Positions 1 through 8,421 of a DNA stretch of 64,000 bases are shown here, in pieces. The notes under the pieces are model-generated. The model was not told the origin of the DNA. It did not search any database and saw only the letters and a list, made by a program, of their open reading frames with translations. This stretch comes from Ketobacter sp. MCCC 1A13808 (GTDB taxonomy: Bacteria; Pseudomonadota; Gammaproteobacteria; Pseudomonadales; Ketobacteraceae): assembly GCF_009746715.1 (NCBI RefSeq), contig NZ_VRKW01000002.1:248001-312000 (forward strand), given 5' to 3'. The position numbers and the translations under genes are program-made. Position 1 is the stretch's first letter. The number at the start of each line of letters is the position of its first letter.

Positions 1-1
1 C

Positions 2-523
2 ATCGCCAAATTTGACCTGATGCAGGTGCATAATTTAGTGGAGTGGCGCGACCACTTGGCAACGCTAACAGAAATGAAAAGGAACGGACAGATACGTTAT
101 ATCGGCATCACCACCTCGCACGGACGCCGGCACTCTGAACTAGAGCAAATTATGGCAGAAGAAAAACCGGACTTCATTCAGCTAACCTACAACATCACCC
201 ACCGGCAGGCCGAACAACACCTGCTCCCCCTGGCAAGAGAAAAAGGCATCGCGGTAATCGCGAACCGACCCTATGATGGTGGCCAACTGATCCGTTCACT
301 GAAACAAAGCCAAGCCGTCCCGGAGTGGGCAAAAGCAGAAATCGAATGCCAAACCTGGGCCGATTTTTTGCTTAAATTCATTGTTTCGCACCCGGCGATC
401 ACCTGCGCCATTCCAGCCACCACCAAAGTGACTCACCTGAGCGAAAACATGCAAAGCGGATACGGGCCTTTGCCGAATGCCAGTCAGCGTTTGCGAATGG
501 CCAAACACATTGCCTCAATATAA
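2..523 (+). CDS. Aldo/keto reductase, C-terminal part (cut by window edge)
   Basis: The reading frame is open from base 2, so the gene starts outside the window. The visible 173 residues match the second half of the aldo/keto reductase barrel: KRNGQIRYIGITTS is the typical strand before the nucleotide-binding half, followed by FIQLTYNI and the late IPATTKVTHLSENM segment that in the family contacts NADPH phosphate. The protein likely reduces aldehydes or ketones with NAD(P)H in the cytoplasm; the substrate cannot be read. Its TAA overlaps the ATG of the next gene (TAATG), so the two are probably translationally coupled. Family assignment is good, specific function unknown. Confidence 0.8.
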   Translation: MAKFDLMQVHNLVEWRDHLATLTEMKRNGQIRYIGITTSHGRRHSELEQIMAEEKPDFIQLTYNITHRQAEQHLLPLAREKGIAVIANRPYDGGQLIRSLKQSQAVPEWAKAEIECQTWADFLLKFIVSHPAITCAIPATTKVTHLSENMQSGYGPLPNASQRLRMAKHIASI

Positions 524-1218
524 TGTTGGATTTAACCAGCTATTCAGCGAGCGATTTTATACCTTTCACACAAGAGGTGTATCTACGTTTACTGGAGCGT
601 GTTAACGAAAGCTATTGGCCGTTGCACATTCTGGCTTTAGTCACTGCCCTAATCGTATTGCTGGCCGCCTGGCGAAGACATCGCTACACACTCAAGCTAC
701 TGGCGTTAATCTGGCTTGGGGTGGGCGTGGGATTTTTATTTCGCTTTTATGAAGAGCTGAACTGGGCAGGCCGATGGTTTGGTGTTGCTTACATAGCACA
801 GGCTTTTTTACTGCTTCTGGTCGGGCTTCGTGCGGACCGCGTCATCCATCCACTACAGCGCGACAGCGGATTGCTATTGGCCTTTGTCGGCTTGCTTTGG
901 CCCGTCCTGTTTCCGCTTGGTCGCATTCACTGGACTCAACTGGAGAGTATCGGTATTCATGCTGATCCAAGTGTCGTATTTTCCCTCGGGATATTACTGC
1001 TGCTGTGCACTGGCTGGCGACTATGGCTATTATATGTTATTCCATTGCTGTGGTGCGGGCTCTCTATAGCCACATTACAGGTGCTCGGATTGCCTCAACA
1101 CTGGGTCTTAGCAGGAACGTTTACGCTCGCATCGCTAACCTTGATCACGACGACGCTTTGGGAATCCAGAATAACAAAGGCCGCAGCCAGGAGGGTTGCC
1201 AGCTCAACAGAAAAGTAA
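523..1218 (+). CDS. Polytopic membrane protein, DUF6064-like
   Basis: This 231-residue protein is mostly hydrophobic, with about six to seven candidate membrane segments after a short N-terminal stretch (IPFTQEVYLRLLERVNESYWP). That opening and the overall pattern resemble the DUF6064 family as I remember it. The start codon overlaps the stop of the aldo/keto reductase gene. Its last 74 bases overlap the 3' end of the minus-strand DUF3325-like gene. The tail after the last membrane segment is basic (KAAARRVASS) and probably cytoplasmic. No catalytic motif is visible and the role is unknown. Confidence 0.6.
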   Translation: MLDLTSYSASDFIPFTQEVYLRLLERVNESYWPLHILALVTALIVLLAAWRRHRYTLKLLALIWLGVGVGFLFRFYEELNWAGRWFGVAYIAQAFLLLLVGLRADRVIHPLQRDSGLLLAFVGLLWPVLFPLGRIHWTQLESIGIHADPSVVFSLGILLLLCTGWRLWLLYVIPLLWCGLSIATLQVLGLPQHWVLAGTFTLASLTLITTTLWESRITKAAARRVASSTEK

Positions 1219-1471
1219 CCAACAACGCTGCGCAGGTTAACCCCATTATCCAAACTAATACTGCCATCGTCGGGTGATCTGCACGAAAGCAAAGAATCAG
1301 CGAAGTCAGAATCCCGACAGTGCCCGATACCCGCAACGCCGTCATTGATTGCGGTGTCAAAGGTTGCTTGCCCCGCAACTGCTGCCAGTGGCTTTTTTTC
1401 GCCAAAGCGAACCAAGCCATTCCCAAGAAACCACACAGCATCGCGATCAGAATCAAGTGAGCGTCAGACAT
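1145..1471 (-). CDS. DUF3325-like small membrane protein
   Basis: The 108-residue protein (start MSDAHLILIAML) has three hydrophobic segments and a HWQQLRGKQPLTP loop, the pattern I associate with DUF3325, a family found beside PepSY reductase-like proteins and TonB receptors. The chosen ATG overlaps the 3' end of the upstream PepSY gene by 8 bases; an earlier in-frame ATG at 1510 would overlap much further and is less likely. It is the third gene of a Fur-box-preceded operon, so a supporting role in siderophore-iron release or uptake is inferred. Its 3' end overlaps the convergent membrane-protein gene. Confidence 0.6.
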   Translation of the reverse strand: MSDAHLILIAMLCGFLGMAWFALAKKSHWQQLRGKQPLTPQSMTALRVSGTVGILTSLILCFRADHPTMAVLVWIMGLTCAALLVTFLLSWQPSWLRPLLFWIPKASS

Positions 1472-3155
1472 GGTTAGCCTCTGCTTCTTGTGCGGACAAC
1501 GGTGCATCACGAACGGCTTTCTCCGGCAAACCTGCCCGCTCCCGCCGCTGCAATACCCGCGCAGCCTGAACGGAACAAGCGGCGGTCACGAGTAACACCA
1601 AATCCATCCCTGCCACCGGCCAGTAGGGTTCGCTTAAGGTTTTCAGCAGATGATCGCCTGTAGTGATCCAATTGAGCACAACGGCACTCACCGCAAGCAG
1701 CGCGATAACCCAGCACTGCTCGCGCCAGGCCGGTGATATCCTGGCCTTCCTAACCACCGGATTGCGAAACGCCGCATGCAGCAAGGAAACCAACCAGCTG
1801 CACCAGAAAATGCCTTCCAGCAAGCCGGCCCTATTTTCCATTTGCGCAGGCAGAACCCGACTGAACACCAGGATGGATAAGGTTGCCACTACCATTCCCG
1901 TGACGGTGGTGGTGGCCAATGCGTCCACCCAGCGTGCGCCCCCCCCTTGCAAAAAGGCATGTTGCGTTTTTCTCTTTTCGAGGAAGAAAATAAAGCCTGT
2001 GGCAATGCATATACAGCCAGCTAATCCGCCGACCACATAAAACCATCGCAATAACCAATGTTCAAAATGCTGCAGGTGCAAACCGGTCAGAAAATTATTT
2101 ATAGCAAAAGGCACCGAGGGTGGTGGCTCTTCATAAATCACTTCACCGGTGGTCGCCTTGAAATGGACGCCCTGCCCCACCAAGGTTACCCGGTCACTGC
2201 CGGCCCGGTAGATGGACACATAGCTGTCCGCGTCGCCAAGATGGCTGATCCATAACGAACCCACTTCACCCGGCATGCCCCTGGCCTCCCAACGGCGTTT
2301 GGCCTCCACCACCATGGCATCCACGGAACTGATGTCAGCCGGTTCACCGGAAGGGCTGAAGGGCAAGCCCTGGCTTTCTGCCTCAGCCATCATATGGCTC
2401 ATCGCTTGCGACTCCAACATCGTGCTGGACATCGGAAAATAAATCTGGGCAAAGATAGTGAGACCGGATAATGCAAAGATAAAATGAAACGGTAACGCCA
2501 CAACGCCCGTCAGATTGTGCAGATCAAGTGCGCTTCGCTGGGTACGTTTTTTCGGTCTGAAGGTAAAAAATTCTTTGAATATTTTGCGATGCAGAACCAC
2601 CCCGCTCACCAGAGCCGCCAACATTACCAGTGCGGCGACGCCTACGATCCAGATGCCCAGGTTTTTCCAGTGCAGATGCAACCCGTAATGCAGCGGATAG
2701 AAAAAGCGGCTGCCGATTTTGAGTTGATCCTGCGACAACATTTCACCGGTCCGAGGGTCTACCGTGGCGTAACCATGCACGTGGTCTGCAGGATCGTCCG
2801 GATTATTCGGTATGGCGAATTCCGAGTACATGGTCAGCACCGGATCACGATGCGTGGTATAGGCTCCCCAGCCAATTGCCTGTAACGGCTCGGGTAAGGG
2901 CTTGGTGACCCGGGTGCGGGCCTCTGCAAGTTCGGCTGGATCAGGTTCGATACGAGCAAAAACGTCCTTCAGCATGTTGTCATAGGACGGCATAACCTGG
3001 GCTTCAAAACGGGTTTCCGGCACCGCCCAACGGTCAATTTCGCGGTCAAATACCGACAATGTACCGAAGAAAAAGGCAATCATAAGTACAAAACCCAGCA
3101 CCAGACCAAGCCAGGTGTGCACCCAGGCCATGGAGTGTCGGAAAGTGGAATACAT
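1464..3155 (-). CDS. PepSY-associated TM protein (siderophore-iron reductase-like)
   Basis: The 563-residue protein has a first membrane helix at about residues 10-35 (HTWLGLVLGFVLMIAFFFGTLSVFDREIDRW), a periplasmic PepSY-like region, further helices near 170, 225 and 355, and a C-terminal four-helix hydrophobic part. This is the PepSY_TM/PiuB-FoxB architecture. Such inner-membrane proteins are linked to reductive release of iron from siderophores; conserved His residues in the helices (HLHWKNLG, DLHNLTG) would bind heme in that model. A good ribosome site (AAGGGA) precedes the ATG. It lies 24 bases downstream of the DUF3649 gene and overlaps the DUF3325 gene, so the three form one operon. 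Family call firm, substrate unknown. Confidence 0.85.
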   Translation of the reverse strand: MYSTFRHSMAWVHTWLGLVLGFVLMIAFFFGTLSVFDREIDRWAVPETRFEAQVMPSYDNMLKDVFARIEPDPAELAEARTRVTKPLPEPLQAIGWGAYTTHRDPVLTMYSEFAIPNNPDDPADHVHGYATVDPRTGEMLSQDQLKIGSRFFYPLHYGLHLHWKNLGIWIVGVAALVMLAALVSGVVLHRKIFKEFFTFRPKKRTQRSALDLHNLTGVVALPFHFIFALSGLTIFAQIYFPMSSTMLESQAMSHMMAEAESQGLPFSPSGEPADISSVDAMVVEAKRRWEARGMPGEVGSLWISHLGDADSYVSIYRAGSDRVTLVGQGVHFKATTGEVIYEEPPPSVPFAINNFLTGLHLQHFEHWLLRWFYVVGGLAGCICIATGFIFFLEKRKTQHAFLQGGGARWVDALATTTVTGMVVATLSILVFSRVLPAQMENRAGLLEGIFWCSWLVSLLHAAFRNPVVRKARISPAWREQCWVIALLAVSAVVLNWITTGDHLLKTLSEPYWPVAGMDLVLLVTAACSVQAARVLQRRERAGLPEKAVRDAPLSAQEAEANHV

Positions 3156-3179
3156 AATCAGATTTCCCTTAAATTGGTT

Positions 3180-3479
3180 TCAGCCAAGATTGCCCGCTAC
3201 CAGCCACGCCAGCAAGGTCATCAGTAATCCGCCGCCGCCCAGCACACTCCAGATTCGGAACAAACTGCGTTCAGCGTAGGACCAGATAAACACCAGCAAA
3301 AACAGTAAAAATGCGATTAACATCACCGTTTGCTGCGCATCGTCATATTGAGCACCCAAGGACACAGAAAGCGTTATTACCAGGCTTACGAACCCCCAGA
3401 TAAAGACATAACCGCCCAAAAAACTGGCAGCAATACGCGAGACAATGAGTCGTCCTGGTTGTGCAGCGGTTACACTCAT
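3180..3479 (-). CDS. DUF3649-like small membrane protein
   Basis: The 99-residue protein begins MSVTAAQPGRLIVSRIAASF; this start is chosen because AAGGAA lies just upstream, whereas the longer form from 3536 has no such site and would reach towards the Fur box. Three membrane segments are visible (GGYVFIWGFVSLVI, VMLIAFLLFLLVFI, LGGGGLLMTLLAWL). The sequence pattern and place directly upstream of a PepSY gene fit DUF3649, an iron-regulated membrane family of unknown mechanism. It is the first gene of the operon running to 1145. Confidence 0.65.
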   Translation of the reverse strand: MSVTAAQPGRLIVSRIAASFLGGYVFIWGFVSLVITLSVSLGAQYDDAQQTVMLIAFLLFLLVFIWSYAERSLFRIWSVLGGGGLLMTLLAWLVAGNLG

Positions 3480-3551
3480 GGAGTTTCCTTCCTGATGCCT
3501 ATAGCAATTCGAGATAGCAATTAGCGATACATTCACCCGCAGAACTGCGAA

Positions 3552-3566
3552 TAAGAATTTTTCTCA
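3552..3566 (-). promoter_or_regulatory. Candidate Fur box upstream of the DUF3649-PepSY-DUF3325 operon
   Basis: Read on the minus strand the 15-mer TGAGAAAAATTCTTA matches 10 of the 14 arm positions of the 7-1-7 Fur consensus TGATAATnATTATCA. It lies about 75 bases upstream of the first gene. The iron-linked gene families downstream support the call; binding is inferred. Confidence 0.5.
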
Positions 3567-3763
3567 TTCTATAGTTATCCATAGCGCGCTGTAAAGCTCA
3601 AGTATCGCCAACCCCGGTCAGAATTTCGCACATCGCACAACGATCATAAACGAACCTATATCGTTTTCGCCTACCTTCTGACAGAGCGTCATATTCGTGA
3701 AAAATTTCCCGTGTCTAGACTAAACTTATGAATCAGGTCACCAATTTTTAACGAGCAATCCAC

Positions 3764-5509
3764 ATGAACCGATTTCTACAGACGCTGCTTGTCCGGCAGC
3801 GTATCTGGTTGTTAGTAGGGCTATGCCTGGCCGGTCTGATTATTTTGGCGGGATTAGCCGTCAACAAATCTCAGCAGCAGTTTGTTGAGCTGAAACGCTC
3901 TGAATACGTCAAGCTCACGAACACTGCACTCAATACCCTGAATTTTTTTTACCAGGAATCTCAGAACGGCAACCTAAGTGAATTTGATGCCCGCAACAAA
4001 GCAAAGCAGGCAGTCAATGCTCTGGCATTGGGGCCGCGTAATTATTTCTACATGTACAACCGTGGGCACGATCTCATTATTTCGCATCCTTATGTAGAAA
4101 TACTCTACTCGGATGATACGCCGGAGGCATTGGAAAAGTCGGTCGCCCTGGACCGGAAAATCAGAGACGGTCTAAGGCAGAGAATGGGCTGGCCAGATCC
4201 GGTTTACACATCATTATTGATCATAGATGAGCTTTATCCTGAAACGCACACCGGCTTTTTTGATTATTACTATTTTGTTGAACCCGACACTCAATACCCG
4301 ATGATAAGGAAAACATCCGAAAAGAATATTCCTGCCGGAAGCCAATTAAAGACTGCTTATTCCGCGTATTTTGAACCCTGGGATTGGGTGGTGCTCACCG
4401 GTGTCTATCGTGAAGATGAAGTGAATGCGTTTTACGGCTGGTTGTGGAGCATGTTAAGTATCACCGCTGCCGTAATTGCTGTCATCTTTACTGCTGCACT
4501 GGCGATCTCCAGTTCAATTACCAAACCCCTGCAAAACATTGTCACACGAATGTGTGATATCGCTGAAGGCAGCGGCGATCTCACCAATCATCTGAACGCT
4601 GAGGGAAAAAACGAACTCGCTCAATTTTCGCGGGCCTATAACCGGTTCGTCGACAAGATTGCCCTGACCGTACGCAAGGTTGTTTCAACCAATCAGGCCG
4701 CCAACGATCACTCCGTCAATATGACGCGAATGGTTGCCAGTACCGTCAACCGCTCCGAGGAGCAATTAAAAGAAACAGAAATGCTGGCGAGCTCTGCCAA
4801 TGAACTTTCCTATTCCGTTAAGAGCGTTGCCGAACGCGCACTGGAATCGTCCGAAGCGGCCAGCCAGACCGAATCGGTGACTCACGCAGCGAACCAATCC
4901 ATGTCAAAAAATATTACTGCTATCGACAACCTGGTGAGCGCACTCAAGAACACGCAGAATCAGGTACAGCAAATGGAGTCCCACAGCAACCAGGTTGCAT
5001 CTGTAGTGGAAGTCATCAGAGGTATCGCCGAACAAACCAACTTGCTGGCACTCAATGCCGCCATTGAAGCCGCCCGGGCCGGCGAACAAGGGCGCGGCTT
5101 TGCGGTGGTCGCCGACGAAGTGCGATCTTTGGCTCAGCGAACACAGGTTTCAACGACAGAGATTCAAAAAATCATTGAGAATCTGCAATCCGGTACCAGC
5201 CAGGTGGTAAACGCGGTAGGTAATGGCTTAGAAAATTCCAAACAATGCATCAGCACGGCAACGGATGCGAACAACGCCTTGGAGCAAGTGGTTGTCTACG
5301 CCGCCAAGATAAATCAAATGAGCAATCAAATAGCCACAGCGGTTGATGAACAATCCCATGTGACTCAGGAAATTGCCAATAGCACCCATAAGATTTCCGG
5401 TAGCTCCCGGTTGAACCTGGAGGACGCTGAGCGTAATCAGAATGAAATTGAAGATATGAATCATGAATTGCTGGAGATGAGCAATCTGGTAAGGCAGTTC
5501 AAAGTCTAA
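3764..5509 (+). CDS. Methyl-accepting chemotaxis protein with Cache-type sensor
   Basis: The 581-residue chemoreceptor has a first membrane helix at about 15-35, a periplasmic Cache-like sensor ([40 protein letters not shown]), a second helix near 230-250, a HAMP domain ([27 protein letters not shown]) and a long coiled-coil signalling domain. The highly conserved tip that contacts CheA/CheW is present ([20 protein letters not shown], then [18 protein letters not shown]). The ligand is unknown; sCache_2-type sensors often bind small carboxylates. No chemotaxis operon genes are nearby, so it is an orphan receptor. Followed directly by a degraded region. Confidence 0.95.
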   Translation: MNRFLQTLLVRQRIWLLVGLCLAGLIILAGLAVNKSQQQFVELKRSEYVKLTNTALNTLNFFYQESQNGNLSEFDARNKAKQAVNALALGPRNYFYMYNRGHDLIISHPYVEILYSDDTPEALEKSVALDRKIRDGLRQRMGWPDPVYTSLLIIDELYPETHTGFFDYYYFVEPDTQYPMIRKTSEKNIPAGSQLKTAYSAYFEPWDWVVLTGVYREDEVNAFYGWLWSMLSITAAVIAVIFTAALAISSSITKPLQNIVTRMCDIAEGSGDLTNHLNAEGKNELAQFSRAYNRFVDKIALTVRKVVSTNQAANDHSVNMTRMVASTVNRSEEQLKETEMLASSANELSYSVKSVAERALESSEAASQTESVTHAANQSMSKNITAIDNLVSALKNTQNQVQQMESHSNQVASVVEVIRGIAEQTNLLALNAAIEAARAGEQGRGFAVVADEVRSLAQRTQVSTTEIQKIIENLQSGTSQVVNAVGNGLENSKQCISTATDANNALEQVVVYAAKINQMSNQIATAVDEQSHVTQEIANSTHKISGSSRLNLEDAERNQNEIEDMNHELLEMSNLVRQFKV

Positions 5510-5514
5510 CTGCC

Positions 5515-5670
5515 TTACCAGCACCGCCTGACCTTTGAGGTCGTACTGGTCTCGACCTCCGACCACTGCTTGCGCAGGTTGCCCTGTTCGTCGTAGCTGT
5601 AGCAGGTGCTCTGCCCTTCGGCATCGATGAACTGACGGGCGTTACCGTTGTTGTCGTAACGCCCGTTGCG
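5515..5670 (-). pseudogene. Rhs/YD-repeat remnant
   Basis: On the minus strand a 51-codon open stretch bounded by stop codons (TAG just before it, TAA at its end) encodes GRYDNNGNARQFIDAEGQ and CYSYDEQGNLRKQW, which are two YD repeats of Rhs-type proteins. After QWSE the reading frame loses the repeat, while the next frame continues with RDQYDLKGQAV, again YD-like, so a frameshift is present. There is no start codon or flanking Rhs core. This is a fragment of a former Rhs gene, part of the accessory scar that runs to about 8.4 kb. Confidence 0.65.
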
Positions 5671-5818
5671 CTACTGATCCTGTTGCGACGCCGTCATTTG
5701 CCTGTGATCGAAGGCACTGGGTTACCCGCTGGCACTGAACCTCTAACGGAATGATCCACCAGGAAGCGGGAGAACGGTTTGCGGGTTAACGGTTGGCACG
5801 GTGGGAGCCTGGCGCTTT

Positions 5819-5844
5819 GCGTTGCAGGTCTTTTTTTGCAACGC
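5819..5844. terminator. Hairpin downstream of the toxin gene
   Basis: GCGTTGCA and TGCAACGC form a perfect 8-bp stem with a 10-base loop, 22 bases beyond the stop of the minus-strand parE-like gene. The T-run is in the loop, not after the stem, so termination is only possible, not shown. Confidence 0.3.
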
Positions 5845-5865
5845 ATGTGATCAGGCGTATTTAGA

Positions 5866-6135
5866 CTACCATTCCTCTTTCTCGTGGCGGATCTTCAAGA
5901 CGATGACATCGGTTTCTTTCACGATGTAACGCGCCACATAATCACCTGCCACTAACTCCCGGACCCCTAACGGTTCTTCGATGGGCTTACCCATGTCAGG
6001 GTGCTTGGTCAGGTGCTTGAGGGATTGCTTTAACCGCTCGCTGTAGCGTCGAGCGGCTTGGGGATCGTGTATTGCAATAAACTGGCGAAGTCGTTTTAAG
6101 TCTCTAAGGGCAACTGGTGTAAATTTCAGTTTCAT
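5866..6135 (-). CDS. RelE/ParE-family toxin
   Basis: The 89-residue protein has the ParE/RelE fold signature: LKFTPVALRDLKRLRQFI at the start, a central LKQSLKHLTKHPDMGKP, then GVRELVAGDYVARYIV and the terminal strand VIVLKIRHEKEEW. ParE-type members poison gyrase and RelE types cut mRNA at the ribosome; sequence alone does not decide which. Its ATG overlaps the antitoxin stop (ATGA), the usual antitoxin-first coupling. Likely stabilises the accessory region in which it sits. Confidence 0.85.
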   Translation of the reverse strand: MKLKFTPVALRDLKRLRQFIAIHDPQAARRYSERLKQSLKHLTKHPDMGKPIEEPLGVRELVAGDYVARYIVKETDVIVLKIRHEKEEW

Positions 6136-6398
6136 ACGGCCGGCGGTTCCTTCTCATCCTCTGAACCCCAGCTATCAATCCAGTCCATCACTTCATCGCC
6201 ATCAATAAGTTGCCCCGCTTCGGCCTGGGCCAGGGAGAGCTGGGTATCCTCTAATAGCTTCGCTTTGGCTTCTTCTCGGGACAGATATTCATCCAATGCG
6301 TCATTGATCAACCAACCTTTTGATCTTCTTAGCTTTTCTGCTGCCAATTCCAAGCGAGCCATCAGTTCTTCCGACATGCGTACACTAGTCATAGCCAT
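6132..6398 (-). CDS. CopG/ribbon-helix-helix antitoxin
   Basis: The start MAMTSVRMSEELMARLELAAEK was chosen because GGAGAC lies upstream; a longer form from 6464 would include the palindromic operator. Residues 4-45 fit a ribbon-helix-helix DNA-binding domain (SVRMSEEL strand, then helices LARLELAAEKLRR and KGWLINDALDEYL). The acidic C-terminal half (DGDEVMDWIDSWGSEDEKE) is the expected toxin-neutralising segment. It should bind the upstream palindrome and repress its own operon together with the toxin. Confidence 0.8.
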   Translation of the reverse strand: MAMTSVRMSEELMARLELAAEKLRRSKGWLINDALDEYLSREEAKAKLLEDTQLSLAQAEAGQLIDGDEVMDWIDSWGSEDEKEPPAV

Positions 6399-6412
6399 AA
6401 TGTGTCTCCTGC

Positions 6413-6439
6413 ATAATGCAATGTAATGCTTTGCATTAT
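6413..6439 (-). promoter_or_regulatory. Palindromic operator of the toxin-antitoxin operon
   Basis: ATAATGCA (6413-6420) and TGCATTAT (6432-6439) are exact inverted copies separated by 11 bases, one of which includes another TAATGC. The site is directly upstream of the antitoxin ribosome site, where ribbon-helix-helix antitoxins normally bind. Confidence 0.5.
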
Positions 6440-6464
6440 ATCCTCCTTTCCTGATCTCCGCCAA

Positions 6465-7670
6465 TCATTCCCAGTCCTCCCCTTCCTGTTCCAGGGTGCT
6501 TAACACGGTCTGGGCGCTAGGTTCGGCGGTTTCCTCGCCCTCTTCCCACCCCGGATTCACCCGCTTCATCCGCGCCGGATGGGTCAAGGTATGCACTTCT
6601 TTCAGCTTCTTGATGCTCACCTGGGTGTAGATCTGGGTGGTGTTCATATTGGCATGGCCCAACATAGCCTGGATAAAGCGGATATCCGCCCCATTCTCCA
6701 GCATATGGGTAGCCATGCTGTGGCGGAACAGGTGGTAGGAGCCTTTTTTGCCGATATTCGTGGCGTTGATGTAATTACGCACCAGCGCCGTTAACCGATT
6801 GGGGTGGAACAGCGTGCCCAGGTTGGTGAGGAACAGGGCCTGCTCACTCTGGGCCGTAGCCAGTTCCGGGCGCACTTCGTTGAGGTATTTTTCAACCCAA
6901 GCCACGGCTCGTTCACCAATAGGCAACATCCGATCCCGCTTGCTTTTGCCCTGGCGAACCATCTGGGTGCCTCGATCCAGATCAATGTCGTACAGGCTCA
7001 GGTGGATTAACTCTAAACGCCGTATGCCAGTGCTGTAGAAGGTTTCTAAGATGGCTCGATCACGGATGCCTAGCGCGGTAGAGGTGCCGGTCTGGTTCAG
7101 TACCGTGGCCATTTCCGATTCGGTGAGAATGGCTTTGCGCAGGCGTTTACCCAACCTGGGTAATTCCAACTCGGAAGCCGGGTTGTACAGAATGTGGTTT
7201 TCCTTGGTCAGCCATTTAAAAAAGGCTTTCACCGGCACCGTGCGGGTGTGCTGGCTGTTGGCGGCTTTAGCCACTAAAGGGGTGAAGGTATCGGTACCAT
7301 ACGATTCACCGTTTACTTTTTTTGCTTCTGATGTGTTTTTTTCAGTGCTGGTGGTGATTTCTACCTGTGCGCCTTGTGTGCTCTGGCTTTTCGGCAATCT
7401 ACTACCGCCATCCTTGCGGGCACTTTGGGGGCTGCTTGATGGCTCCTTGTGCGATTTTTCATGCTCCTTGTTTGCGTCATACCCTAAGTTTTTCAGATCC
7501 ACCAACCCCATTACGAAGGCTTGACCGTCTTTGCCTTCGCCGTTGTACAGCAGTTCATACACGAACGACTGACCCCGCCCGCCTCGATGCACCAATAGGT
7601 ATTCCATTTCTTCCAGCTTGCGGATGTGGGTTTTAACCTGGAAGTCTGTCCAGCCGATGTATTCACGCAC
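6465..7670 (-). CDS. Tyrosine recombinase fused to the C-terminal tail of a primase-like protein
   Basis: Residues about 150-370 form a tyrosine recombinase catalytic domain: Arg in TGIRRLEL, Lys in RQGKSKRDRMLP, HLFRHSMATHML (His-x-x-Arg), LGHANMNTTQ (His) and the nucleophile Tyr in IYTQ. The usual N-terminal core-binding domain is shortened (VPVKAFFKWLTKENHILYNP only). Residues 1-65 are unrelated: REYIGWTDFQVKTHIRKLEE and HRGGRGQSFVYELLY look like the winged-helix tail of a mobile-element DNA primase, and the same frame upstream continues that protein through two stop codons. The ORF therefore seems to be a deletion fusion. All catalytic residues remain, but function without the core-binding domain is doubtful. 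Confidence 0.65.
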   Translation of the reverse strand: MREYIGWTDFQVKTHIRKLEEMEYLLVHRGGRGQSFVYELLYNGEGKDGQAFVMGLVDLKNLGYDANKEHEKSHKEPSSSPQSARKDGGSRLPKSQSTQGAQVEITTSTEKNTSEAKKVNGESYGTDTFTPLVAKAANSQHTRTVPVKAFFKWLTKENHILYNPASELELPRLGKRLRKAILTESEMATVLNQTGTSTALGIRDRAILETFYSTGIRRLELIHLSLYDIDLDRGTQMVRQGKSKRDRMLPIGERAVAWVEKYLNEVRPELATAQSEQALFLTNLGTLFHPNRLTALVRNYINATNIGKKGSYHLFRHSMATHMLENGADIRFIQAMLGHANMNTTQIYTQVSIKKLKEVHTLTHPARMKRVNPGWEEGEETAEPSAQTVLSTLEQEGEDWE

Positions 7671-7928
7671 TTCCCGGCGGGTAAAGCGGTCATCCTGTAC
7701 GTTGGGTTGTTATTCATGGCTGCGCTGTTTCACCATGCTTTCAATGGTCATCAACAGACGGCGGGTTTGGGGCGGTAATTCACCGAGGCTGCGCCCCAAT
7801 ACGTCATGAGCCAAGCGGTTGGCGGTTTCAATATCACTGGGCAACACCTCGCGGTCTTAATAAACGTTGGGCGTTTTGGTGTAACTGGATATGGGCATTT
7901 GATTTAAATACCCAAAATCACCATCAGC
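7671..7928 (-). pseudogene. Primase-like gene remnant with two in-frame TAA codons
   Basis: In the same frame as the recombinase fusion, upstream sequence reads DFGYLNQMPISSYTKTPNVY, stop (7857-7859), DREVLPSDIETANRLAHDVL then GRSLGELPPQTRRLL, and ...KQRSHE, stop (7710-7712), QPNVQDDRFTRREV into REYIGW. The text is protein-like across both stops, so this is one gene broken by two nonsense mutations; both stops are TAA, one C-to-T change from CAA (Gln). Resemblance to mobile-element primases is from memory of the family. Confidence 0.5.
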
Positions 7929-8411
7929 CTATGAAGTTACTCGTTGCTCCCACGAAACATCAAAATTCAATGTATCATCAGCAACATTACCTGGACTAGC
8001 GAATTTCACCGCAGCCATATTCAAGCTTATATTTAAAGCACCCGAAGCAGCCTGTAAATAGTCACCGGAATACAACCCACTACCAAGATCCCAACCACCA
8101 ACTCCAACGGTTGTAATCGGGCTGTAACTCAACCCTTCACGCCATACGTCTCCAAGAGATCCACCACTAATGGCCGTGTCACCAAGTCGACTGAACCCAG
8201 TTAATTCATAGTAGTCATCCGGTAAATTCAGCCCACCCTCGACAACATAACCAGGATTGAACCCATAAGGATTATCCGTACTCATGGTGCCATTCGGATT
8301 AGTAATGGCATTCCAGGTGTTGTTGGGATCGACTCGGTTGGACGCAGTGCGTTTATCGACACTTCCGTTTGAGCGATAGGCTTCGATGCAACACTGCTCC
8401 CATCGGCCTGT
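7929..8411 (-). pseudogene. Possible polymorphic-toxin C-terminal fragment
   Basis: The frame is open from about 8411 without a plausible start until ATG at 8285, so the 118-residue ATG form (MSTDNPYGFNPGYVVEGGLN...) is probably the tail of a longer protein; the upstream part reads GRWEQCCIEAYRSNGSVDKR. The segment VGVGGWDLGSGLYSGDYLQA resembles linker regions before the toxin domain in Rhs-type proteins, but no toxin motif is visible. It ends with TAG immediately before the primase remnant in the same frame. Identity is uncertain; a short expressed protein from 8285 cannot be excluded. Confidence 0.35.
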
Positions 8412-8421
8412 TATATTGGGT

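Noticed and set aside
5228-5566. 112-codon minus-strand frame opposite the end of the chemoreceptor gene
   Set aside because: Mostly antisense of the conserved signalling domain; only its first residues (RDQYDLKGQAV) are of interest, as the shifted continuation of the Rhs remnant.
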